Positions 8,318 to 16,362 of a stretch of 64,000 nt of DNA are shown here, piece by piece (positions within the stretch are counted from its first letter, which is position 1; each line of letters begins with the position of its first letter). Both the position numbers and the translations under genes were made by a program. Below the pieces are notes generated by a model that was not told where the DNA came from, ran no database searches, and saw only the letters and a list, made by a program, of their open reading frames with translations. Origin of the DNA: an uncultured Cohaesibacter sp. (lineage in GTDB: Bacteria > Pseudomonadota > Alphaproteobacteria > Rhizobiales > Cohaesibacteraceae); NCBI RefSeq assembly GCF_963676485.1, contig NZ_OY781114.1, forward strand, positions 3,612,501 through 3,676,500. Direction: 5' to 3'.

Positions 8318-9670
8318 TCAGGCAAATGGGGTTATCACGATTTCCCTGTCGCTGACTTGCGTCACCTGGCCATCGACGGGGGCATGAATTTCAGCACCCA
8401 ACTTGTCGCCAACCGTAGCTATCTTCTGGAACCGTGTCACCGTGTCACCCGCTGCGACTATGGGGGTGGCCGGTGCGCCGATATGCTGGCTGGTGCGGAT
8501 GGTCAATTGCTGCGGATGAAGCGCGAAAGCTTGCAATGAACCCCTATTCTGGAAGCGGTCAAGCGCCAGACGGGTCATGATTTTTTTTACCGGCGTGCGG
8601 CGATAGTCGATCAGGGGATGGGCCTTGGTCTGGCCGGAGCCATCAAGATTTGCCTTGGCGGCCATGGCCTGCTTTTTGCTCGCAATGGTGACTTGAGCCG
8701 GATAGAGCCCCTCGGGGCAGGAGACGAGAGTGCAGAGATTGCATTCTGCGCAAGCCATGGTTTGAGGTAGGATGGCGAGCTGATCGGCGCCTTCGTTGAA
8801 GGATGAAAACATCAGGTTGCGCATGGCCTTGTGTGGCTCGACCGGGTGCCCCAGCAAATGGCGCGGGCATAGTTCGCTGCAAATTGAGCATTGATCACAG
8901 GCTGATTTGCCAATGCGTTTGACCCGCTTTTCCTGCGCTGCTGTGTCGAACCTTTTGATCAAGGGGTGATCCTTGGCAAAAACCAGCAAGCCACCGGTGG
9001 TTTTCGTGACCGGTTCGTCGAGGCTGGTTGCCAGCTTGCCCATCATGGGGCCTCCGATAATCACGGCGCAGTCGTCTTCCATATGGGAGAGGTCTGATGC
9101 TTTCAGATTCGGGTGGGCGAGGGCGATCACTTCACGCAAGGACATGCCGATGGGGACTTCCACCGAGAGCGGCTGCCGGACATCGCCACCGACGGTGATG
9201 AATTTGGTCACCAGCGGCGTGCCAAGGCCGATATTGTAGATCGTCTCCACATTGTTGACGATAACCCCCTGACTGCTGGGGAGTGCCTTTGGTGCGACAA
9301 TGCGGCCGGTTGCTTCATAAATGAGCGTGATTTCATCTCCAACCGGGTAGAAATCGCGTAGGCCCATGACCTCGATGCGGTCAGGCGCGGGGTTGGTTTC
9401 TTCCAGGTGAGCGATCAAATCGGTATATTTTGCCTTGATCCCGATGATACAGCGCTTGGCAGCCGTCAGATCCAGACAGGTTACAAGTCCCTTGAAAAAG
9501 GTCTCGCTCTTGAGCCGCAGCAGCTCTTTATCCTTGTGGAGGAGCGGTTCGCATTCGGCGGCATTGACGATGAATATTTCTGTTGCGCTGCCCAGTTTGA
9601 CATAGGTTGGAAATCCTGCGCCGCCTGCCCCAACGATGCCCAACTCTTTGATTTGTTCTGTTGTTGTCAT
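8318..9670 (-). CDS. pduS: PduS-like (RnfC-type) Fe-S flavoprotein oxidoreductase
   Basis: 450 residues from ATG 9670, chosen because GAGGG precedes it by six bases. Order of parts: a glycine-rich nucleotide/FMN region (LGIVGAGGAGFPTYVKL, about residues 10-26), NAAECEPLLHKDKELL (36-51), DFYPVGDEITLIYEATGR (about 106-123), an SLBB-like segment, then two ferredoxin motifs. The first is C-x2-C-x2-C-x3-CP (Cys 258, 261, 264, 268) and the second C-x2-C-x2-C-x4-CP (Cys 307, 310, 313, 318). A C-terminal barrel domain (GAPATPIVAAGDTV) follows. PduS is known as a cobalamin reductase that passes electrons via PduT in propanediol-using organelles. Homology also exists to RnfC of the Rnf membrane complex, but pairing with a BMC-T protein favours PduS. 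Confidence 0.88.
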   Translation of the reverse strand: MTTTEQIKELGIVGAGGAGFPTYVKLGSATEIFIVNAAECEPLLHKDKELLRLKSETFFKGLVTCLDLTAAKRCIIGIKAKYTDLIAHLEETNPAPDRIEVMGLRDFYPVGDEITLIYEATGRIVAPKALPSSQGVIVNNVETIYNIGLGTPLVTKFITVGGDVRQPLSVEVPIGMSLREVIALAHPNLKASDLSHMEDDCAVIIGGPMMGKLATSLDEPVTKTTGGLLVFAKDHPLIKRFDTAAQEKRVKRIGKSACDQCSICSELCPRHLLGHPVEPHKAMRNLMFSSFNEGADQLAILPQTMACAECNLCTLVSCPEGLYPAQVTIASKKQAMAAKANLDGSGQTKAHPLIDYRRTPVKKIMTRLALDRFQNRGSLQAFALHPQQLTIRTSQHIGAPATPIVAAGDTVTRFQKIATVGDKLGAEIHAPVDGQVTQVSDREIVITPFA

Positions 9671-10632
9671 GGCGGCCCTCATTTCATTTTTTGCGTTGTC
9701 AACGAAGCAAACCAGACACAGCCTCCTTGGCGACAGGGATTCGGTCACCCCGATGGGCATGTGCGGAGAGTGCAGTTTTTTGTTTTGGCTATCTTGTTGC
9801 TGCCAGCAAACTGCACGTCAAACTTTCATCAATCCAAGCTTGGTCTTATGCGCCCGCCATGCGCAAAAATGGCAAGGGGGGACTAGGCCGAAACAGGATC
9901 TGTGCAGCCTTTTTAAAGAGGAGCCAGTAGCTCGACTCTCATGCGGCTTTTATTGGATAACCGGGTTCTGATGATAGACCCTTTTATAAGTATAACTTAT
10001 TGATTTAACGCTTAATGTGTCAACGAGACTCATTTGCCATTCGAGAGTAAAAAATTGCTGTTGGCCTCTCTTGTTGGTGCCCTTCGAGAGGGGAGGCTAT
10101 CTTGTTGGCAAGTCTCTTCAGAGGACCGAGGAAGGCCCGCGCCCGTCCCTCTTGTCTACCTTTCGGGTGGTGTGTGACAGAGGCACGTTTTGGTGCGCAA
10201 GGGCATGATTTATGGAAGTAGTTATTGTTTCATTACTTCAGTATAACAAATATCAATGGAGGCTGCCTTTACAGATCCTACTTATTGTTTTTATGCGTCT
10301 TTTTTCTAGATATGCCTGAATAAAACCGTTTCCTAACTTGATTAGAATTTTTGGTTCGTCTTTCTAACAAGAATATATGATCAATTCGATGTATAAATGG
10401 ATGGGTTTGGGACACTTAAGTTTGGTTAAATGACTGATATTTTTCCAATAATGCGATATTTATACTTTTAAGTCATTCGGCTGATGAACAAAAGTACTAT
10501 GGTGCATACAATCAAACTCTCAGTACGTTTACTTAGTCTAAGTTAGACGCCGTGGCCGCTTTGAGGAGAGTGGGTTACGGAATGGCCACTTTGAGGAGAG
10601 TCGGCCGCTTACATTTTATTTGGGAGGAATTT
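9671..10632. other. Long gene-free divergent region (pduS / Liv importer)
   Basis: About 960 bp without a convincing gene. The open frames in it have atypical residue composition. The half next to pduS (to about 10200) is mixed in composition. The half next to the importer is AT-rich (10210-10540) and must hold the promoter for the rightward operon. It ends with the 30-bp-period repeat at 10553-10601. I looked for a cobalamin riboswitch upstream of pduS and did not recognise one. An uncharacterised small RNA or leader cannot be excluded. Confidence 0.5.
10553..10601 (+). repeat. Two direct copies of a 19-bp element before the importer operon
   Basis: tggccgctttgaggagagt (10553-10571) recurs as tggccactttgaggagagt (10583-10601), 18 of 19 bases identical with a 30-bp period. 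A further cggccgctt follows at 10602-10610. The copies lie 32-80 bp before the start codon. They could be a regulator-binding direct repeat (about three helical turns apart) or a duplicated leader segment with an SD-like GAGGAG. Confidence 0.6.
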
Positions 10633-11982
10633 ATGACCAAACTTTCGATTTCGCGTCGTGGTTTGATCAAGACTGGCGCATTCGTGGGTGCCGGCTTGGC
10701 CATGCCAACCATTTTTACGAGCAGAGCAAACGCATTCACAAATGCTCCGATGGGCTCCACCGTGACGCTTGGTTTCAACGTACCGCAAACCGGCCCTTAC
10801 GCAGATGAAGGCGCTGATGAGCTTCTGGCCCAGAAGCTCGCCGTGGAGCATCTCAATGGTGAGGGCGACGGTGGTTGCCTCAATACCTTCACCTCCAAGG
10901 CATTGAAGGGGAATGGCATTCTGGGCAAAAAGGTTGAGTTCGTAACCGGCGACACGCAGACCAAGTCGGACGCGGCTCGTGCCTCTGCCCGTTCCATGAT
11001 CGAAAAAGATGGTGCGATCATGATCAACGGTGGGTCGTCCTCTGGCGTGGCCGTTGCTGTTCAGGGCCTTTGTCAGGAAGCCGGCGTCATCTTCATGGCA
11101 GGCCTTACCCATTCCAACGACACCACTGGTAAGGACCGGAAAGCCAACGGTTTCCGTCACTTCTTCAACGCCTATATGTCGGCAGCGGCTCTGGCTCCGA
11201 TTCTGGCCAAGGAACTCGGCACCGATCGCAACGCCTATCACCTTACTGCAGACTATACCTGGGGCTGGACCCAGCAGGAATCCATGCAGGCCGCGACAGA
11301 GGCAATGGGATGGAAGACCGTCAATAACGTGCTGACACCGCTGGCAACGACCGACTTCTCGTCCTACATCGCTCCGGTGATCAATGCGGGCGCAGATGTG
11401 CTGGTGCTCAACCATTATGGTGGCAACATGGTCAACTCTCTGACCAATGCTGTTCAGTTCGGCCTGCTTGACAAAATGGTCAATGGCAAGGACTTCAAGA
11501 TCATCGTTCCTCTCTATTCCGAGCTGATGGCTGCTGGTGCAGGCGATAACATCAAGGGCGTGCTGGGTTCGATGAACTATAACTGGCAGCTGCAGAATGA
11601 AGGCTCCAAGGCTTTCGTTAAGTCCTTCGGTGAGAAATACGGGCGTCCGCCGTCCAACTCCGCTCAAACCTGTTACGCTCAGGTGCTGCTCTATGCGGAT
11701 GCCTGCGAACGTGCTGGTACCTTCAATCCGTGCGGAGTTGCCGAAGCGCTGGAAGGCTTCGAGTTTGATGGGCTTGGCAACGGCAAGACCATGTATCGCA
11801 AGGAAGATCACCAGTGCTTCAAGGATGTGCTGGTCGTGCGTGGTGCTCAAAATCCGACAACCGCCTACGACACGCTGGAAATCGTTGAAGTTACTCCGGT
11901 TGATCATGTCACCTATCCGCCGAACCATCCGATGTTCGGGGGCGATGATGCCTCGCTTGGCACCTGCAACGCCGGCGCATAA
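10633..11982 (+). CDS. ABC transporter substrate-binding protein, Liv type, Tat-exported
   Basis: 449 residues of the Peripla_BP_6 (Leu/Ile/Val-binding) family. ATG 10633 is preceded by GGGAGGAAT. The N-terminus has a twin-arginine signal (SRRGLIKTGAFVGAGLAMP, then ANA near residue 35). The mature region opens VTLGFNVPQTGPYADEGADELLAQKLAVEHLN, as in this family, and includes INGGSSSGVAVAVQGLCQEAGVIFMAGLTHSND. Several cysteines near the middle and end (LCQEAG, TCYAQV, DACERAG, NPCGV) could form disulfides. It heads a five-gene importer operon. The ligand could be an amino acid, amide or other small carboxylate. Nothing in the sequence decides it. Confidence 0.88.
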   Translation: MTKLSISRRGLIKTGAFVGAGLAMPTIFTSRANAFTNAPMGSTVTLGFNVPQTGPYADEGADELLAQKLAVEHLNGEGDGGCLNTFTSKALKGNGILGKKVEFVTGDTQTKSDAARASARSMIEKDGAIMINGGSSSGVAVAVQGLCQEAGVIFMAGLTHSNDTTGKDRKANGFRHFFNAYMSAAALAPILAKELGTDRNAYHLTADYTWGWTQQESMQAATEAMGWKTVNNVLTPLATTDFSSYIAPVINAGADVLVLNHYGGNMVNSLTNAVQFGLLDKMVNGKDFKIIVPLYSELMAAGAGDNIKGVLGSMNYNWQLQNEGSKAFVKSFGEKYGRPPSNSAQTCYAQVLLYADACERAGTFNPCGVAEALEGFEFDGLGNGKTMYRKEDHQCFKDVLVVRGAQNPTTAYDTLEIVEVTPVDHVTYPPNHPMFGGDDASLGTCNAGA

Positions 11983-12092
11983 TCAGAACGACCATTCTGG
12001 CCGTGCCGCAGCTAAGCGACACGGCCATCTGTTTGATTTGGGACCAGAACCGGCGCGGCTCGTGCGCACGGTTCATCGATGCAGGCTTTTCA

Positions 12093-13124
12093 ATGGATGC
12101 AATCATTCTTCAGATTCTCAACGGTTTGGACAAAGGCAGTGCCTATGCTCTGATCGCTCTGGGACTGACACTCATCTTCGGCACGCTGGGCGTGGTAAAC
12201 TTCGCTCATGGTGCCCTGTTCATGCTCGGCTCCTTTTGCGCGGTTACGCTGCAAAGACTGCTATCGCTGTCTTTCACGGTCGAGGATCCGACAAAAAAGG
12301 ACTTTTTGGGCAATCCGCTGAAGGTCGATACCCCTTATGTGGTTGACTGGTTTGGCGATGCGGCGGGCAATGCCATTATTAACTGGTCCGTGCCGCTGGC
12401 GATCCTGTTTGCGATACCCGTGATGCTGATGATCGGCTATGCGATGGAACGCGGGTTGATCAAGCATTTCTACAAGCGCCCTCACGCCGACCAGATTTTG
12501 GTCACCTTCGGCCTTGCCATCGTGATTCAGGAAATCGTCAAATATTTCTATGGTGCAAACCCGATTCCGACACCAGCCCCAGCTGCGTTCAAGGGCTCGC
12601 TCGATTTCGGCGTGATGATCGGTTTTGCTGAAAATACGATCATCTATCCCTATTGGCGCCTGATCTACTTCCTGTTTTCCGCTTTGATTGTCAGCGCTGT
12701 GTTTGCCTTTTTGCGCTTCACAACATTTGGCATGGTGGTCCGGGCGGGCATGGCCGATCGGGAAACGGTTGGTCTGCTGGGCATCAATATCGACAAGCGC
12801 TTCACAATCATGTTTGGCATGGCGGCCGCCGTTGCTGGTCTTGCCGGTGTCATGTATGCGCCGATCAACTCGCCGAACTATCACATGGGAATGGACTTCC
12901 TGGTGCTGTCCTTCGTCGTGGTGGTTGTCGGTGGCATGGGCTCACTGCCTGGTGCGGTTCTGGCTGGCTTCCTGCTTGGCATCCTGGAGAGCTTTGCTTC
13001 GATGAACGAGATTAAGTCGCTGCTTCCCGGGATCGACCAAATCATCATTTATCTTGTTGCCATTATCATCCTGTTGACCCGTCCGCGCGGTCTCATGGGA
13101 CGAAAAGGCGTGATGGAGGAATAA
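12093..13124 (+). CDS. Branched-chain-type ABC transporter permease, LivH-like
   Basis: A 343-residue membrane permease. I use ATG 12093 (MDAIILQILNGLDKGSAYALIALG), which gives the family's standard N-terminus. An in-frame open stretch from 12003 is hydrophilic and unlikely to be translated. It has about eight hydrophobic segments, the motif GTLGVVNFAHGALFMLGSF near residues 32-50, and an expanded periplasmic loop (about 60-110) rather longer than in LivH of E. coli. The C-terminal VVVVGGMGSLPGAVLAGFLLG motif is present. It is the second gene of the importer operon. Confidence 0.9.
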   Translation: MDAIILQILNGLDKGSAYALIALGLTLIFGTLGVVNFAHGALFMLGSFCAVTLQRLLSLSFTVEDPTKKDFLGNPLKVDTPYVVDWFGDAAGNAIINWSVPLAILFAIPVMLMIGYAMERGLIKHFYKRPHADQILVTFGLAIVIQEIVKYFYGANPIPTPAPAAFKGSLDFGVMIGFAENTIIYPYWRLIYFLFSALIVSAVFAFLRFTTFGMVVRAGMADRETVGLLGINIDKRFTIMFGMAAAVAGLAGVMYAPINSPNYHMGMDFLVLSFVVVVVGGMGSLPGAVLAGFLLGILESFASMNEIKSLLPGIDQIIIYLVAIIILLTRPRGLMGRKGVMEE

Positions 13125-13127
13125 GCA

Positions 13128-14336
13128 ATGCTGGGTTTGAGCAAGAAAGATACAACCTTTCTCCTCATCGTCATGTTTCTGACTTTGGCGACACCGATCT
13201 TGCTGCAGCCATTTCCCGAGAATTCGGGTCTGGCGCAGTTCAATGCCGGATATCCTGACCTGATGCAGAGATTTGCCATCTACGGAATCTTTGCAATCGG
13301 GTTCAATATTCTTTTCGGCCTGACGGGCTATCTCTCGTTTGGCCATGCCGCCTTTCTTGGCGTCGGATCCTATTCTGTCGTCTGGATGTACAAGCTCTTG
13401 AGCTACAATGTGCTGCCGGGGTTGATCCTTGCGGTAATCATGTCCGCTCTGTTTGCCCTGCTGATCGGATATGTTTCCCTGCGCAGATCAGGCATCTATT
13501 TTTCGATCCTGACATTGGCCATGGCGCAGATGTCTTTCAATCTGGCCTATTCAGTGCTCACGCCGTTGACCAACGGGGAGACGGGGCTTCAGGTTTATGG
13601 TGATGATCCGCAGGTGCTGCTGGGAGACGGTAGCCCGACCTCGCCGCACTTCTTTGGTATCGTTATGAACGAAGCCACAAAAGTCAATTTGGGAGGGTGG
13701 CAGTTTACCTTCAGCAATGGCTACTATTTCTGCGCTATCATTGCGATTATCGTCTTCTATATTTCCCTCAGGATCTTTCGTTCGCCCTTCGGTCTGATGT
13801 TGCGTGCGATCAAGACCAACCAGACCCGCATGAGCTACACCGGCCTCAATACGCGGCCATACACGCTCGCTGCCTTTGTAATATCGGGCATGTATGCCGG
13901 TCTGGCTGGCGGGTTGCTGGCTGCGATGGATCCTCTGGCCGGTGCCGAGCGTATGCAATGGACGGCGTCAGGTGAAGTGGTGTTGATGACGATTCTTGGC
14001 GGGGCAGGGACGCTGATGGGGCCGGTTCTTGGAGCAGGCTTCATCAAATATTTCGAGAATATCTTTTCCAAGATCAACGACAATGTGTTGCATGGATGGT
14101 TCTCGGCGCTGCCTGATGGCCTTGAAGATACCATCGTCTTTCTGATGCATCCTTTCATCGGCAAGGGGTGGCATCTGACACTGGGTCTATTGTTTATGCT
14201 GGTGGTTATCTTCCTGCCCGGCGGGTTGCTGGAAGGCGGACAAAGACTGCGCAACTGGTTCAAGCGCGAAAAGAAATCCGATATTCCGCCCAAAGACCCT
14301 GAACATCACCCCGAACCGAGCCCTCATGTGGCCTGA
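13128..14336 (+). CDS. Branched-chain-type ABC transporter permease, LivM-like
   Basis: A 402-residue permease, starting four bases after the LivH-like stop with GAGGAATAAGCA ahead of the ATG. It carries the LivM signature [23 protein letters not shown] (about residues 60-82) and [22 protein letters not shown] (about 285-306). A soluble insertion ([21 protein letters not shown]) lies in the middle. The last 30 residues are hydrophilic, charged and proline-rich ([18 protein letters not shown]). It pairs with the LivH-like subunit. Confidence 0.9.
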   Translation: MLGLSKKDTTFLLIVMFLTLATPILLQPFPENSGLAQFNAGYPDLMQRFAIYGIFAIGFNILFGLTGYLSFGHAAFLGVGSYSVVWMYKLLSYNVLPGLILAVIMSALFALLIGYVSLRRSGIYFSILTLAMAQMSFNLAYSVLTPLTNGETGLQVYGDDPQVLLGDGSPTSPHFFGIVMNEATKVNLGGWQFTFSNGYYFCAIIAIIVFYISLRIFRSPFGLMLRAIKTNQTRMSYTGLNTRPYTLAAFVISGMYAGLAGGLLAAMDPLAGAERMQWTASGEVVLMTILGGAGTLMGPVLGAGFIKYFENIFSKINDNVLHGWFSALPDGLEDTIVFLMHPFIGKGWHLTLGLLFMLVVIFLPGGLLEGGQRLRNWFKREKKSDIPPKDPEHHPEPSPHVA

Positions 14337-14351
14337 TGGAGATTGCATATA

Positions 14352-15107
14352 ATGGGCATTCTTGAAGTCAAAGATGTCAATAAGCGCTTTGGTGGCCTGC
14401 AGGCGCTTGGCAACGTCAATCTTTCGGTGGCCGAGAATTCGGTTCACGCGATCATCGGCCCCAATGGGGCGGGCAAGTCTACGTTGCTCAACTGTTTGAT
14501 TGGCAAGCTGGCGCCGGATACGGGATCTGTCACGTTCCAAGGACAATCAGTACTCGGTCGGACGCCTTATGAAATCAACCAGATGGGCATCAGTCGTGTT
14601 TTTCAAACGCCAGAGATCTTCACCGATCTGACGGTGATGGAGAATATGCTCATTCCCTGCTTTGCCAAGCGGGATGGGGCGTTCCGGATGCATGCATTTG
14701 AGACCATCCTTAACGAAAAGGAAGTCATTGAGCGGGCGGAACATATGCTGGAAGAGGTCAATATGACCGAGAAACTGGATATGGTTGCCGGATCCATGTC
14801 GCGAGGGGACAAGCGCAGGCTGGAAATGGCCATGTGTCTGGTACAGGCCCCCAAGCTTCTTTTGCTGGACGAGCCGACCGCAGGCATGGCGCGGGCAGAC
14901 ACCAACAACACCATTGATCTGCTCAAGCAAATCCATGAAAAGCATGACATCACCATCGCCATTATCGAGCATGACATGCATGTGGTCTTTTCTCTTGCGC
15001 AACGCATTACTGTCTTGGCGCAGGGCACGCCTCTGGTTGAAGACACGCCGGAAAATATCAAGGGTCATCCGAAGGTGAAAGAAGCCTATCTTGGAGAAGC
15101 AGCATGA
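14352..15107 (+). CDS. Branched-chain-type ABC transporter ATP-binding protein, LivG-like
   Basis: 251 residues starting at ATG 14352 (MGILEVKDVNKRFGG). A TTG nine bases earlier is a poorer start. Walker A is GPNGAGKST (about residues 34-42). The signature is degenerate (SMSRGDKRRLEMAMCL, replacing LSxGxQR), Walker B is LLLLDEPTAGM and the switch is IIEHDM. Retaining RGDKRRLE is normal for LivG relatives that handle urea or amides, so this may hint at a non-branched-chain substrate. Its stop overlaps the next start by four bases. Confidence 0.9.
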   Translation: MGILEVKDVNKRFGGLQALGNVNLSVAENSVHAIIGPNGAGKSTLLNCLIGKLAPDTGSVTFQGQSVLGRTPYEINQMGISRVFQTPEIFTDLTVMENMLIPCFAKRDGAFRMHAFETILNEKEVIERAEHMLEEVNMTEKLDMVAGSMSRGDKRRLEMAMCLVQAPKLLLLDEPTAGMARADTNNTIDLLKQIHEKHDITIAIIEHDMHVVFSLAQRITVLAQGTPLVEDTPENIKGHPKVKEAYLGEAA

Positions 15108-15895
15108 GCGAACTTGCGATTGAATCAACCAAACGCCCTGCAGAAGCCCGACCTGACTTTTCAAAACAAGCCAATGCTGCCGTCACGGCACCGGCCTTTT
15201 TGTCGGTGCATGATATTCACGCCTATTATGGTGAGAGCTATATCGTGCAGGGGGTCTCTTTCAATGTGCATGAGGGGGAAATTCTGGCGTTGCTGGGGCG
15301 CAATGGCGCGGGCAAGACATCCACCTTGCGCACCATCGCACGGCTCGACAATCCGTCCTTAACCTACGGCGAGATCTGGCTGGATCATCAGCATCTGCAC
15401 ACCATGGCGAGCCATGACGCTGCACGGGCTGGCATGGTTCTGGTGCCGGAAGACCGGCGTATCATTCCCGGTTTGACGGTTGAAGAGAATATCCAGCTGG
15501 CTCAGATCGTTGAACCTATCGGCTGGAGTATCGAGCGCCTCTACGACCTGTTTCCAAGGCTTGGTGAGAGACGCAATCAGGAAGGGGTGACGCTATCTGG
15601 CGGTGAGCAACAGATGCTGGCAATTGCGCGCGCTTTGGCGCGGGACATCAAGGTATTGTTGCTTGATGAGCCCTATGAGGGCTTGGCGCCTGTGATCGTG
15701 GACGAGATCGAGAAGACCCTCGAAATCATCAAGTTGCAGGGCATCACCACGATTCTGGTGGAACAGAATGCGATTCGGGCTCTGGAGTTGGCTGATCGCT
15801 CCGTTATCCTTGATACCGGTAGTGTCGTGTTTGATGGAACTGCCAAGGAAGTGCTTGAGAATAAGGAACTGCGCGAGAATTATCTCGCCATTTGA
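15104..15895 (+). CDS. Branched-chain-type ABC transporter ATP-binding protein, LivF-like
   Basis: 263 residues, with ATGA overlap with the LivG-like gene. An N-terminal extension of about 30 residues (KRPAEARPDFSKQANAAVT) precedes the usual start LSVHDIHAYYGESYIVQGVSF. Walker A is GRNGAGKTS, the signature LSGGEQQMLAIARAL, Walker B LLLDEPYEGLAPV and the switch VEQNA. The Tyr-Glu pair after DEP is common in LivF-like proteins of this uptake group. It is the last gene of the operon. Confidence 0.9.
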   Translation: MSELAIESTKRPAEARPDFSKQANAAVTAPAFLSVHDIHAYYGESYIVQGVSFNVHEGEILALLGRNGAGKTSTLRTIARLDNPSLTYGEIWLDHQHLHTMASHDAARAGMVLVPEDRRIIPGLTVEENIQLAQIVEPIGWSIERLYDLFPRLGERRNQEGVTLSGGEQQMLAIARALARDIKVLLLDEPYEGLAPVIVDEIEKTLEIIKLQGITTILVEQNAIRALELADRSVILDTGSVVFDGTAKEVLENKELRENYLAI

Positions 15896-15917
15896 TGGTT
15901 GGTCCTCTGGTTCTTCA

Positions 15918-15953
15918 TGCTGCCGCTTTTTCTCTCGGGGCCAAGCGGCAGCA
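15918..15953 (+). terminator. Hairpin after the Liv-type importer operon
   Basis: A perfect 11-bp stem, tgctgccgctt (15918-15928) with aagcggcagca (15943-15953), lies 23 bp past the LivF-like stop. It is followed by AAAAG rather than T residues, so it may stabilise the 3' end or act with Rho rather than as a classic terminator. Confidence 0.5.
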
Positions 15954-16362
15954 AAAGACCATGATTGAGCCGCCTTTCATCCACCATAGGTTGATATCGT
16001 TCCCTGTCTTATATTCTTCCAAGTCTTTCAGTCCACATGAATGAAATCATGTCGCTTATTACCGGGTCGCAATGAGCACGGGATTTTGCGGCCTCATGAT
16101 GTATAAAAGGGCACAAATGCGCCTCTTGCCTCTGCGCAGGCTTGTGCTCCAAGTTCAGATTTGATAGGCAGCTCTTCGAAACACAGCGGGGAGCGTTTTT
16201 TACGCTCTTCAGGCTTATTTCCTTGAAAATGCAGTCGGTCGGTTCACGCGTGCAAAGACCTGTAGCTAGTCTTGCAGTCATCCTTATCAGGATGCCATGA
16301 TGTGACCGCTTTTCGGATGTCAGGTCCTCTTTTTCTTATCGAATCTGTTCAATAGTAGCCCC
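15954..16362. other. Gene-free stretch before the M14 peptidase gene
   Basis: About 400 bp holding no open frame with protein-like composition. It must contain the promoter of the peptidase gene at 16363. I see no clear operator, repeat or RNA structure in it. Confidence 0.5.

Noticed and set aside
9407-10208. Several plus-strand frames in and upstream of pduS
   Set aside because: Cys/Phe-rich, no SD site, partly antisense to pduS. No protein-like pattern.
9671-10632. Cobalamin riboswitch expected near pduS
   Set aside because: I searched by eye for the B12-box type sequence on the minus strand and saw none. A covariance search would be decisive.
10609-11928. 439-codon open frame on the minus strand
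   Set aside because: Antisense to the Tat-exported binding protein. High GC codon bias opens the opposite strand.
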